NCBI GenBank assembly: GCA_014379885.1
Contig: JACMKW010000430.1
Location: 1-12,052, forward strand
Length of the DNA stretch: 12,052 nucleotides
Source of the DNA: Rhizobacter sp.
GTDB taxonomy: Bacteria > Pseudomonadota > Gammaproteobacteria > Burkholderiales > Burkholderiaceae
Direction of reading: 5' to 3'
Part shown: piece by piece, positions 5,561-12,052 of the stretch
How the letters are laid out: every line of letters starts with the position of its first letter
How positions within the stretch are numbered: the first letter of the stretch is position 1
Program-made: the position numbers and the translations under genes
The notes under the pieces: model-generated
Seen by the model: only the letters and a program-made list of their open reading frames with translations
Database searches by the model: none
What the model was told of the DNA's origin: nothing

Positions 5561-6451
5561 GTGAGCACTCAGCCGCCCTCCACAACACCCGCCAACGCCG
5601 CGCTGCTGCAGGCCTGCCGCAATGTGTTGGCTCCGCTGGCGGAGCTGGCCATTGCGCGGGGCGTTCACTATGACGAGCTTGATGAGGTGCTGCGCTGCGC
5701 TTTTGTCGATGCGGCCCTGGCGGCCCACCCCGAGGTGGCCCCGCAGCGCGCGGTGAGTCGCGTCAGCACGGCCACTGGTTTGAACCGGCGCGAGGTGAGC
5801 CGCCTGATCCAACGTGAGCCCGTTGCACAGAGCAAGCGCTCGCCCGCAACGCAAGTTTTCACCCGCTGGCTGAGCGACCCCCTCTGGCGCGCGCATGGCC
5901 GGGCGCTGAGCTCGCTGCCCCGCACCGGCCCCGCGAGTTTCGAGACCTTGGCGCAGTCGGTCACGAAAGACGTGCACCCCCGCAGCCTGCTGGAAGAGCT
6001 GTGTCGCCTGGGCCTGGCCCGTGTGGACACGGCGGCCGACCGTGTCGAGCTGGTGCGCGAGCGCTTTGCGCCGGCGGGTGACGAAACCCGCATGCTGGCT
6101 TTTGTGAGCAGCAACGTGGGAGACCATCTTCGCGCCTGCGTGGCCAACGTGCTGGCCGACGAGCCGCCGCACCTCGAGCAGGCCTTGTTTGCCGACGAGC
6201 TGTCTGCCGAGTCATTGGAGCGCTTGCAGCCGATCGTGCGTGCGCAGTGGCAGCAGGTATTGCGCAGCCTTGCGCCCAAGGTGCAGAAGATGATCGAAGA
6301 CGACCAGGCCCGCCAGCGGGTGCAAGACCAGCGGCTGAGAGTCGGCCTTTACGCCTATACCGAGCCCATGCATTCGGCAGCACCGGCAATGGCCGAGACG
6401 AAGCCCGCCGCGGCCAAAAAAGCGGCACCCGCACGCAGGAGATCACCATGA
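5561..6451 (+). CDS. DUF6502 family protein, possible DNA-binding regulator
   Basis: A 296-residue cytoplasmic protein. GTG 5561 (MSTQPPSTTP) is preferred over the in-frame GTG 5501, which lies inside the upstream inverted repeat and would add 20 unlikely residues; neither has a strong ribosome site. Residues 15-55 (LLQACRNVLAPLAELAIARGVHYDELDEVLRCAFVD) match the DUF6502 opening as I know it. Residues 65-84 (VSRVSTATGLNRREVSRLIQ) have the spacing of a helix-turn-helix: helix, T-G-L turn, then a recognition helix EVSRLI. The rest is mainly helical and ends in an Ala/Lys/Arg-rich tail. Its stop overlaps the next start (ATGA, 6448-6451). I know no experimental function for DUF6502; regulation of its own operon through the upstream palindrome is a hypothesis. 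Confidence 0.82.
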   Translation: MSTQPPSTTPANAALLQACRNVLAPLAELAIARGVHYDELDEVLRCAFVDAALAAHPEVAPQRAVSRVSTATGLNRREVSRLIQREPVAQSKRSPATQVFTRWLSDPLWRAHGRALSSLPRTGPASFETLAQSVTKDVHPRSLLEELCRLGLARVDTAADRVELVRERFAPAGDETRMLAFVSSNVGDHLRACVANVLADEPPHLEQALFADELSAESLERLQPIVRAQWQQVLRSLAPKVQKMIEDDQARQRVQDQRLRVGLYAYTEPMHSAAPAMAETKPAAAKKAAPARRRSP

Positions 6452-7620
6452 CATTCACTCACCACCCCTGGCGAGCCCTGGCCGCGTTGGCACTGACTGT
6501 CGGGCTGACGGTCTCTTGCGGCGGCGTCGACAGCGGCGGCACCGGCCAAACCGTGCAGACCAGTTCATCAGGGCGCATTTCCGGCTTCGGCTCGGTCATC
6601 GTCAACGGGGTTCGTTTCGATGACGCACAAGCCGCCATCGTCGATGACGAAGGCCTGGCCCGTGTGCGCGCCGACCTCAAGCTGGGCATGGTGGTTGATG
6701 TGGAGGGTGAAGTGCACGGCAACAGCGGCAATGGCGTGGCGCGCCGCATCCAATTCGGCAACGAGATCGCGGGCCCGGTTCAAGCGGTCGATACCGCGGC
6801 GTCTCGCCTGACCGTGCTGGGCCAGGTGGTGCAGGTGGATGTCGACACCTTGTTCAGCGGCTACAACCGTGGCCTGGCCGATGCGGTGGCGGGTGATCTG
6901 GTGGAGGTGTTTGCCTTCTACGACACGAACACTGCGGTCTACATGGCCACACGCATCGAACGCAAAACCTCGCTGGCCTCATTCAAGCTGCGTGGGCGCA
7001 TCAGCGGCCTGTCGAACACGAGCTTTGCGCTCGGTGGGGCCCTCATCGACTACAGCAGCATCGCGCCACCCGCGCTGCCACGCCTGGCCAACGGCCTGTC
7101 GGTGCGTGTGAGCCTGCAAACGCTGCCGGTGGCCGGGCGCTGGGTGGCCACCTCGGTTCATACCTCGCAGCGCAACTTCCCTGATACCAGCGACGCGGAG
7201 CTTGAAGGTTTCATCGGCAGCTTCGTGAGCGCTGCCAGCTTCCAGGTGGGCGGGGTCTTGGTGGACGCGAGCGGGCCAGGGGTGGACTTTCGCCACGGCA
7301 GCATCAACCAACTGGCCAACGGTACGAGGGTCGAAGTCGAGGGCCAGATTCGCAATGGTGTGCTGGTGGCTCGCCAGGTCGACTTCAAACGCGGCGGTGG
7401 TGGAGACCAGGAGTTCGAACTGCACGGGGCCATTGAATCGGTCAACGCCACCGCGCGCAGCTTCGTGCTGCGGGGCGTGACAGTGGCCTACGACACGGGC
7501 ACCGCTTTCTCGGGCGGTACGGCAGCCAACCTGGTGGTGGGTGCCCAGCTCGAGGCAAAGGGCGCGCCCTCGCCCGGTGGCGCGGGCCTGCAGGCCAGCA
7601 GGATCAAGTTCGAGCGATGA
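6448..7620 (+). CDS. DUF5666 repeat protein, probable lipoprotein
   Basis: A 390-residue protein from ATG 6448, with AGGAG at 6437-6441 as ribosome site; the long open extension upstream is a shadow of the DUF6502 gene. Residues 1-23 form an export signal ending TVSC24, a lipobox-like site with Thr rather than the usual Leu at -3, then a Gly/Ser-rich linker. From residue 42 there are about five repeats of 60-75 residues, each starting G-x-I/V near a 'fgsv' or 'GFIGSF' element and ending in a strand like VARRIQF, VARQVDFK or QASRIKFE. These are DUF5666 domains, small beta-barrels by sequence character. It lies between a DUF6502 gene and a receiver-domain gene with 4-bp overlaps at both ends, implying coupled translation. 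The role is unknown; display or binding at the envelope is an inference. Confidence 0.82.
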   Translation: MTFTHHPWRALAALALTVGLTVSCGGVDSGGTGQTVQTSSSGRISGFGSVIVNGVRFDDAQAAIVDDEGLARVRADLKLGMVVDVEGEVHGNSGNGVARRIQFGNEIAGPVQAVDTAASRLTVLGQVVQVDVDTLFSGYNRGLADAVAGDLVEVFAFYDTNTAVYMATRIERKTSLASFKLRGRISGLSNTSFALGGALIDYSSIAPPALPRLANGLSVRVSLQTLPVAGRWVATSVHTSQRNFPDTSDAELEGFIGSFVSAASFQVGGVLVDASGPGVDFRHGSINQLANGTRVEVEGQIRNGVLVARQVDFKRGGGGDQEFELHGAIESVNATARSFVLRGVTVAYDTGTAFSGGTAANLVVGAQLEAKGAPSPGGAGLQASRIKFER

Positions 7621-8126
7621 ACGCCTCCCGTCAACCCCAAGCCCGGCCAGCGCCACTGTGGCGCGAACCGAACGACGCGCCCACCTTCGTCTCAGGTGAG
7701 CGCCGATTGCGCGTGCTGGTGGTCGAAGACGACCCGGTGCAGGCGCTGCTGCTCACGCTGATGCTCGAGCACCTGGGTGTGACCTCCACCTTGGTCACCA
7801 ACGGCGCGCAGGCGATCGAAGCAGTCAAGACCGCAGCCTACGCGTTGGTGCTGATGGACTACCTGATGCCCGTCACCAACGGCATCGACGCCACCCGCAG
7901 CATTCGCCGCTGGGAGCGCGAAGCTGGCCGGCCACCAACGCCGATCGCCGCCGTCACTGCCAGTGTCATGACGAACGAGTGCCAGCGCTACATCGACGCA
8001 GGCATGAACGAGGTCGTCGTCAAACCCTTTTCGGCCGCTGCGCTTGCCGACCTCTTGGCGCGCCATGGCCCTGCCAGGGCAGGCGCGCATACTCATTCGC
8101 TGACCACTCCTGGAGCCACGTCATGA
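7617..8126 (+). CDS. Stand-alone response regulator receiver domain protein
   Basis: A 169-residue protein made of a single CheY-like receiver (about 31-150) with a 30-residue polar N-terminal extension and a short tail, and no output domain. All phosphorylation residues are present: acidic pocket E37-D38-D39, phospho-acceptor D81 in LVLMDYLMP, T114 in AAVTAS, and K136 in VVKPF. The sequence style (VRGxxA-like helix replaced by GAQAIEAV, then MDYLMPVTNGIDATRSIR) is that of receivers in hybrid kinases. No kinase lies in the operon, so the phosphodonor is encoded elsewhere. The start overlaps the DUF5666 stop (ATGA, 7617-7620), and its stop overlaps the next start (ATGA, 8123-8126). A role in relaying a signal within this coupled operon is an inference. 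Confidence 0.88.
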   Translation: MNASRQPQARPAPLWREPNDAPTFVSGERRLRVLVVEDDPVQALLLTLMLEHLGVTSTLVTNGAQAIEAVKTAAYALVLMDYLMPVTNGIDATRSIRRWEREAGRPPTPIAAVTASVMTNECQRYIDAGMNEVVVKPFSAAALADLLARHGPARAGAHTHSLTTPGATS

Positions 8127-8545
8127 AAACAACCCGCGCCATCTTGATGGCATCTGCCTTCGCAGCGGCATTCGCAGTCACCGCCGCATCAGCACAGACC
8201 AGCGTCGGCGTTTCGGTGGGCATCAACCAACCCGGCGTCTACGGCCGCGTCGACATCGGCAACATGCCGCCGCCGCCGGTGGTCTACGTCCAACCGAGGT
8301 ACTACGGGCCGCCGCCGGTGCAGGTGGTGCAACCGGCCTACCTCTACGTGCCGCCGGGCCACCAGAAGAACTGGCGCAAGCACTGCCATCGTTACAACGC
8401 CTGCGGCCAGCCGGTCTACTTTGTGAAGGAGAGCTGGGTGCGTGAGCGCTACGAGCGTGAGCATGACCACGGGCATGACCGTGATGACGGCAAGCACGGC
8501 AAGAAAGACAAGCACGACAAAAAGGGCAAACACGGCAAGGACTGA
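8123..8545 (+). CDS. Small secreted protein with Pro-rich middle and His/Lys/Asp repeat tail
   Basis: A 140-residue protein from ATG 8123, with GGAG at 8112-8115. Residues 1-24 are a Sec signal peptide ending ASA, before QTSVGV. A proline-rich stretch follows (NMPPPPVVYVQP, YYGPPPVQ), then a compact block GHQKNWRKHCHRYNACGQPVYF (79-100) with Cys88 and Cys94, which could form a disulfide in the periplasm. From 113 on the chain is His/Asp, then Lys/His/Gly/Asp, including a six-residue repeat KH(G/D)KK(D/G) at 124-140, a plausible metal-binding or polyanion-binding tail. I recall similar NWRKHC...C..PVYFV proteins in Comamonadaceae annotated as hypothetical. The start overlaps the receiver gene stop, making this the last gene of the coupled operon. 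Confidence 0.8.
   Translation: MKTTRAILMASAFAAAFAVTAASAQTSVGVSVGINQPGVYGRVDIGNMPPPPVVYVQPRYYGPPPVQVVQPAYLYVPPGHQKNWRKHCHRYNACGQPVYFVKESWVRERYEREHDHGHDRDDGKHGKKDKHDKKGKHGKD
8492..8542 (+). repeat. Degenerate 18-bp tandem repeat inside the secreted-protein gene
   Basis: Almost three imperfect units encode KHGKKD, KHDKKG and KHGKD. The third unit is one residue short and runs up to the stop codon. The period is 18 bp, in frame, so changes in unit number would lengthen or shorten the charged tail without breaking the gene. Confidence 0.6.
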
Positions 8546-8554
8546 GTTGCCGTG
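8531..8554 (+). terminator. Hairpin spanning the operon's last stop codon
   Basis: CACGGCAA (8531-8538) and TTGCCGTG (8547-8554) form a perfect 8-bp stem with an 8-nt loop that contains the TGA stop. No T run follows, so it is not a classic intrinsic terminator; it may stabilise the 3' end or mark a factor-dependent terminator. The convergent binding-protein gene ends 25 bp further on. Confidence 0.4.
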
Positions 8555-8578
8555 TCGCCTTGCCGGCGCGAAGCAGGC

Positions 8579-9721
8579 CTAACCGACCAGCCGGCCGTAA
8601 CGATCGATCGCGATCAGGTCGACGTACTGCGAACCCTGCGTCACCCCGGGCGCGAACTCGACGCGGTAGCCACCGAGGTCGGTGCGCAGCGCGGCCAGTG
8701 ACTCCTTCATGCGGGCGCGGCTGATGCGTTCGCCGCCACTCACCTTGAGCGCCACGCGCGCCGCTTCCACCGCGGTGCGGCCGGCGATATAACCTTCCAT
8801 CGTGGTAATCCCGAGCTTCACCTCGGAGCCCAAGGCTGCGAAGTCCAGCTTGGCGCGGTTCACCACGTTGGCGGAGCCCGAGTTCGGGCGCGGCACCACC
8901 ATGCTCATGATGCAACTCTGCTTCTTGGCGGTGAGGGTGTCCATCAAGCCCTGGCCGGCATACGACGAGGCGTAGAACAGCCCCGCGTAGCGCCCGGTCG
9001 TCATCTGGTCGATGATGGTCGCCACGGGGCCTGCATTGGCCGAGATGAGCACGCAGTCGAGCTTGGCTGCCAGCAGCTTGGCCGAGACGTCTTCGAACGA
9101 GGTTGCAGCGCGGTCGATCGCAATCGCTTCGATCGGCACGATGGACACGCTGCTCAGCGCCTGCTGCATGACTGCCAGGTTGGCAGGTGAGGTGTCTTTC
9201 AGGTACACGTAGCCGATGCGGCGCATGCCGAAGTCTTTGATGTAGTTGGCCATGCGCTTGTATTCGAGGTCATAGCCGGCGCGCACGTGGAACACCCCGC
9301 TGGCGCTGCCGTTGCGAAGGCCCATGTTGCCGCTGGCCGTGCCCAGCAGCGCGAGCTGGCTGTTGTTGGCAATCGGCACGCAGGCCTCGGCAGCGATGCC
9401 ACTGGTCAGGCCGACGATGGCCGACACGCCGCCTTCAACCAGGGTGGACACGTTCTGTATGCAGCGGTCTTTCACGCCGCCGTCGTCCAGCGTCACCAGC
9501 TCGAAGCGTGGGCTGCCTGGCACGGCCGAGGCGGCGGCAAACGCGGCAATGATGCCGTCGCGAATGTCGCGGCCATAACTCGCCTGGCCGCCGGTCAGTG
9601 AAGCCGATTGGCCGAACTTGATCACGTTGCCGCCCTGCGGTGTTGCGCTGTACGACGCACCACCCACCATGCCGGCCGCCAACGCTGCGGGGCCTGCGAA
9701 CACCAAGTTTCTGCGCTTCAT
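8579..9721 (-). CDS. ABC transporter substrate-binding protein, LivK type (Peripla_BP_6)
   Basis: A 380-residue protein from ATG 9721, with AGGAG about 8 bases upstream; the open frame beyond this to 10048 is low-quality sequence over the intergenic region. Residues 1-26 are an export signal with a twin arginine (MKRRNLVFAG), so either Sec or Tat export is possible. The mature part begins NVIKFGQSASLTGGQASYGRDIRDG, the ligand-pocket start of branched-chain amino acid-type binding proteins, and continues with VSAIVGLTSGIAAEACVPIANN and the two-lobed fold through VEFAPGVTQGSQYVDLIAID. Family members bind amino acids, amides or aromatic acids. No permease or ATPase gene is in the window, so this is an orphan that may serve a distant transporter or a sensor. 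The ligand is not predictable from the sequence. Confidence 0.9.
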   Translation of the reverse strand: MKRRNLVFAGPAALAAGMVGGASYSATPQGGNVIKFGQSASLTGGQASYGRDIRDGIIAAFAAASAVPGSPRFELVTLDDGGVKDRCIQNVSTLVEGGVSAIVGLTSGIAAEACVPIANNSQLALLGTASGNMGLRNGSASGVFHVRAGYDLEYKRMANYIKDFGMRRIGYVYLKDTSPANLAVMQQALSSVSIVPIEAIAIDRAATSFEDVSAKLLAAKLDCVLISANAGPVATIIDQMTTGRYAGLFYASSYAGQGLMDTLTAKKQSCIMSMVVPRPNSGSANVVNRAKLDFAALGSEVKLGITTMEGYIAGRTAVEAARVALKVSGGERISRARMKESLAALRTDLGGYRVEFAPGVTQGSQYVDLIAIDRYGRLVG

Positions 9722-10038
9722 GTGACTCACTCCTGCTGATGACGGGGTCGACCGGGCCGCCCGATGCGCGCGACGTGCGCGTTGTTCGAGCTGGGCACCA
9801 TCGGTCTGTCTTCGGCGGTGCGCGGCGGCGCTTGAGGCGTTGGAACAGATTGATACTTTTGTACGCACTGGTTGCAGGTGTGCATATGTCGCAGTGACGC
9901 GTCTTGTCACAACACGCCACAAACAAAGCGCGGATTTGTGCGCAGCCGGCGTGTGGTTTCCGGTCGGTAACGAATTGACACATTCGGGCTGCGGCGCACA
10001 CACTTTCCTCACTCCGCAACACAGACAGAAAGCGCCCC
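9722..10038. other. 317-bp divergent intergenic region
   Basis: This region separates the binding-protein gene (minus) from the small secreted-protein gene (plus). It contains an AT-richer stretch at about 9840-9980, a CATATG palindrome, a short GTGAC-N7-GTCAC inverted repeat at 9894-9910, and a plausible plus-strand promoter near 9975. Frames across it are open but have a composition (Arg/Ala/Ser-rich, no motif) that does not look coding. I find no RNA gene. Confidence 0.5.
9975..10004 (+). promoter_or_regulatory. Candidate sigma-70 promoter for the secreted-protein gene
   Basis: A perfect -35 hexamer TTGACA lies at 9975-9980. With an 18-bp spacer the -10 position is CACACT (9999-10004), which keeps the A at position 2 and T at position 6 but is otherwise weak. 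It would give a leader of about 28 nt before ATG 10039. Confidence 0.4.
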
Positions 10039-10554
10039 ATGAAGTCACTTCAACGCACTGCCAAGTTGACCGCCCTGTTCTGCCTGAGCGTGGCCGCCCT
10101 GAGCGCCAATGCCTTCGAGCTGCGCGGCTTTCGCGGCGTGTCGTGGGGTGAAGGTGCCGAAGCCTTGGGCGCCTCGGTGGTGTCGAACACCGAGGGTGAT
10201 GTGACCTGCTACCAGCGCGAGCGCGAAAACATGATGTTCGGCGACACCGCTTTGAAGGCCGTGCGTTACTGCTTCCATCAAGACCGCTTGTTCATGGTGA
10301 TGCTTGATGCGCCGGTTGCTGCGAAAGCGGTTTCCGCCGAATTGCAGCGCACCTACGGCCGCCCCGATGCACGCCATGGCGTGGCCGCCTCGTGGGGCGG
10401 CAAGTCGTCCGGCACGCGCGCCGAGCTTGCGGCCATCGGCAGCACATCGACGCGGCTGACGATCTACTCCAACAAGATCGAGCCGACGGTGGCCCAGCGG
10501 CTGCAAAAGCTCAGCCCGGCCGAACTGCCGAGCAGCGTCGCCTCCATGTTGTGA
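10039..10554 (+). CDS. Small secreted (periplasmic) protein, unknown function
   Basis: A 171-residue protein from ATG 10039. Residues 1-25 form a Sec signal peptide ending SANA, and the mature chain begins FELRGFRGVSWGEGAEALG. That opening, a short strand with 'FRGxxWG' and then a helix, followed by CYQRERENMMFGDTALKAVRYCFHQDRLFMVMLD, is a pattern I have seen in small periplasmic proteins of betaproteobacteria without known function. Cys57 and Cys78 could form a disulfide after export. A second half (AAKAVSAELQRTYGRP, then strands to RLTIYSNKI) may repeat the same helix-strand plan. The ribosome site is weak. The gene is divergent from the binding-protein gene and convergent with the sensor kinase. 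Confidence 0.75.
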   Translation: MKSLQRTAKLTALFCLSVAALSANAFELRGFRGVSWGEGAEALGASVVSNTEGDVTCYQRERENMMFGDTALKAVRYCFHQDRLFMVMLDAPVAAKAVSAELQRTYGRPDARHGVAASWGGKSSGTRAELAAIGSTSTRLTIYSNKIEPTVAQRLQKLSPAELPSSVASML

Positions 10555-10555
10555 G

Positions 10556-10587
10556 GCCAAACGTTGGCGGGAGGGCTTGCTTGCCCT
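10556..10587. terminator. Two short hairpins between convergent genes
   Basis: GCCAA-ACG-TTGGC (10556-10568) and AGGGC-TTGCTT-GCCCT (10572-10587) are adjacent 5-bp stems in the 47-bp gap between the secreted-protein gene and the sensor kinase. No clear T tract follows on either strand, so a bidirectional terminator is only a possibility. Confidence 0.3.
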
Positions 10588-10601
10588 GGGCGCCGGTGCA
10601 G

Positions 10602-11966
10602 TCAGCCCGCTGAAAAGCTGATGCGGTAGCAGACGCTGAAACCCGCAGGCGGCGGGGCCGACGCGAAGCGGGCGTTATGGATTGCCGCGATCTTGTCGAC
10701 CACCCGGTGTCCCAGGCCCAACCCGAGGCCTGCGCCGCGCGGGGCCGGTGTGTCGCAGCCCGCTTGGTCGAGCCCGGGCACGCCGTTGTCGCACACCTGC
10801 AGCCAGCGCGCCGCAGCGTCGAGCTGCACTTCGATCACCGTGCCGCGGGGCGTGTGGCTGAGCGCGTTCTCGATCAGGTTGCGCAGGCCCAGCTCCAGCA
10901 GCATCGCGTGCCCCGTCATGAGGAAGGGATGTTCGCCCACCAGCGCGAGCTCGTGGCCGCTGGCCAGGGCGATCTGTGCGTGATCGCCCACCACGCGGCG
11001 GGCCAGCTCAAGCAGATCGAGCGGCTGCGCCGTGTCGGCCAGTTCGGCGTGGCTCGCGCGCGCCAGCGCCAGCAGGTGCGACACCACATGGTTGGCGCGT
11101 TGCGCGTCGTGCTCTACACGTGCCAGCGCTTGCTCACGTTCAGTGCCGTCGCGTGCGCTGCGCAGCAAGGCCGCATGCAGCGTGAGCGAGGCCAGCGGCG
11201 TGCGCAGCTCGTGCGCCAGCTCGCTGCTCAGCTCGCGCTCGCGCACCAGCGCCGCGTGCTGGCGCGCGACCAGGGTGTTGATCGAGTCGACCACCGGCTT
11301 GAACTCGTGGTGCGGCTGGGTGCGCAGGGGCTTGGCATCGTTCACGTCGAGTGCGCTCACGTCGCGCGAGAGGTCACGCAAGGGGTTCAGCCCGCGCCGG
11401 ATGGCCCAGCCGAGCGCCAGCGCCACCACCGGCAGCAGCCAGAAGCCCGGCTGCGCCACCTGCTCGGCAATGTCTTCGGCCAGCTCATCGCGTTCGCGCA
11501 CGCTCAGCAGCACCATCACCTTGCGGCTGTGGTCGCTCGGGTCCCAGCGAGAGAATGTGCGCCACGTCATCGGCGGCACGCCGAGCGACAGGTTGGCAAA
11601 ACCTTCGACCGGCGTGAAGGCGGGCAAGGGCGCTTCGCCGGTTTGTGTGACGACCTGGCCCTTCGCGTCCCAGATCACCACGCTCATCGACTGCTGGTAG
11701 TCGTGGCTCCTCAGCTCGGCGAGGTCGGGTCTCGCGGCGTCGCCGACGCCGTGGCGGGCCGGGTCGAACCTGCCTTCGTGCTGACGCAGCATCAGGTGGG
11801 CCACGCTGGCCAGGTGGCCGTCGGTCAGCTCATCGGCTTCATGAACGCCGGTTCTGTAGCCCACCACGACAAAGCTTGCCCACACCAGCACCAGCGCGCC
11901 CAATGCCCAGGCGAGCAGGTGGCGCATCAGCGAGCGCGAAGCAGGTGGCCTCGACATCGGTCTCAT
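10602..11966 (-). CDS. Membrane sensor histidine kinase of a two-component system
   Basis: A 454-residue class I histidine kinase. ATG 11966 is supported by GGAGG (11974-11978) and by the ATGA overlap with the upstream regulator stop. Transmembrane helix 1 is about 15-38, a periplasmic sensor part about 39-174, helix 2 about 175-190, then a HAMP-like linker (LNPLRDLSRDVSALDV). The H box is SSELAHELRTPLASL with phospho-acceptor H252. The N box is LRNLIENALSH (N363, N367), G1 is DNGVPG (393-398) and G2 is GAGLGLGLG (411-419), so autokinase activity is expected. The order resembles QseC/TctE/PmrB-type kinases paired with OmpR-type regulators. The signal cannot be inferred: the sensor region has no motif I recognise. 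No F box is obvious, as in related short kinases. Confidence 0.92.
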   Translation of the reverse strand: MRPMSRPPASRSLMRHLLAWALGALVLVWASFVVVGYRTGVHEADELTDGHLASVAHLMLRQHEGRFDPARHGVGDAARPDLAELRSHDYQQSMSVVIWDAKGQVVTQTGEAPLPAFTPVEGFANLSLGVPPMTWRTFSRWDPSDHSRKVMVLLSVRERDELAEDIAEQVAQPGFWLLPVVALALGWAIRRGLNPLRDLSRDVSALDVNDAKPLRTQPHHEFKPVVDSINTLVARQHAALVRERELSSELAHELRTPLASLTLHAALLRSARDGTEREQALARVEHDAQRANHVVSHLLALARASHAELADTAQPLDLLELARRVVGDHAQIALASGHELALVGEHPFLMTGHAMLLELGLRNLIENALSHTPRGTVIEVQLDAAARWLQVCDNGVPGLDQAGCDTPAPRGAGLGLGLGHRVVDKIAAIHNARFASAPPPAGFSVCYRISFSAG

Positions 11967-12052
11967 GTGTCGACCTCCGCCGCAACGAAGTAGCCCACAC
12001 CACGCAACGTGCGGATCACGTCGTCGCCCAGCTTCTTGCGCAGGCGGTGCAC
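11963..12052 (-). CDS. OmpR/PhoB-type response regulator, C-terminal 29 codons
   Basis: The minus-strand frame from the window edge to TGA (11963-11965) encodes VHRLRKKLGDDVIRTLRGVG, then YFVAAEVDT. This is the end of a winged-helix DNA-binding domain: the recognition helix end (VHRLRKKLG) and the beta-hairpin wing (IRTLRGVGYF) of OmpR-family regulators. The stop overlaps the kinase ATG by the usual ATGA, so regulator and kinase are one coupled operon with the regulator first. The receiver domain and the promoter lie beyond the window. Confidence 0.92.
   Translation of the reverse strand: MHRLRKKLGDDVIRTLRGVGYFVAAEVDT

Noticed and set aside
6247..6447. Longer start for the DUF5666 protein
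   Set aside because: The sequence is a shadow of the DUF6502 gene; ATG 6448 has AGGAG and is followed by an export signal.
9894..9910. GTGAC-N7-GTCAC as an operator
   Set aside because: The arms are only 5 bp and do not extend; such repeats are common by chance in 317 bp.
9722..10048. N-terminal extension of the binding protein (about 109 residues)
   Set aside because: The extension is Arg/Ala/Ser-rich and motif-free, and it precedes a good ribosome site and a signal peptide at 9721.
10677..11993. Long plus-strand open frame opposite the sensor kinase
   Set aside because: It is a shadow of the GC-rich kinase gene: Gln/His/Arg-rich, without motifs, while the minus strand carries complete kinase boxes.

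Overview
The window is about 12 kb of GC-rich DNA from a proteobacterium, most likely a member of the Burkholderiales (Comamonadaceae or a relative). This rests on the strong G/C bias at third codon positions and on a gene repertoire I associate with that order: DUF6502/DUF5666 proteins, an orphan LivK-type binding protein, an MtfA-type peptidase and an AHL-lactonase-like protein. I see no tRNA, rRNA, CRISPR array, transposase or phage gene.

Left end (1-814): the 3' end of a 3-oxoacid CoA-transferase beta subunit, followed by a carboxymuconolactone-decarboxylase-family gene. The pair looks like the tail of an acid or aromatic catabolism operon.

Accessory-looking block (about 815-3628): small unrelated genes on both strands. 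They are two GNAT acetyltransferases, an NTF2-like protein, a small Cys-rich (probably zinc-binding) protein and a four-helix membrane protein. Their GC is visibly lower than their surroundings (hand counts: 29/60 at 2041-2100 against 43/60 at 5581-5640). Three possible gene remnants lie in it, one at each edge (BrnT-like near 860, DUF1801-like at 3532) and one in the middle (2403-2507).

Centre (3629-8554): a predicted membrane-anchored metallo-beta-lactamase-fold lactonase on the minus strand diverges from an MtfA-type metallopeptidase. Next comes the most distinctive unit of the window, four genes from 5561 to 8545, each overlapping the next by an ATGA. They encode a DUF6502 protein with a helix-turn-helix-like segment, a lipoprotein-like protein of about five DUF5666 repeats, a stand-alone receiver domain, and a small secreted protein with a His/Lys/Asp-rich repeat tail. 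A 7-bp inverted repeat, TGTGC-N5-GCACA at its core, lies just upstream. The arrangement suggests a translationally coupled module linking cytoplasmic regulation to the cell envelope. Its function is not known to me.

Right end (8579-12052): an orphan periplasmic substrate-binding protein (minus) and a small secreted protein (plus) diverge from a 317-bp intergenic region. Facing them is a two-component pair on the minus strand: a sensor histidine kinase, and the last 29 codons of an OmpR-type response regulator whose stop overlaps the kinase start.
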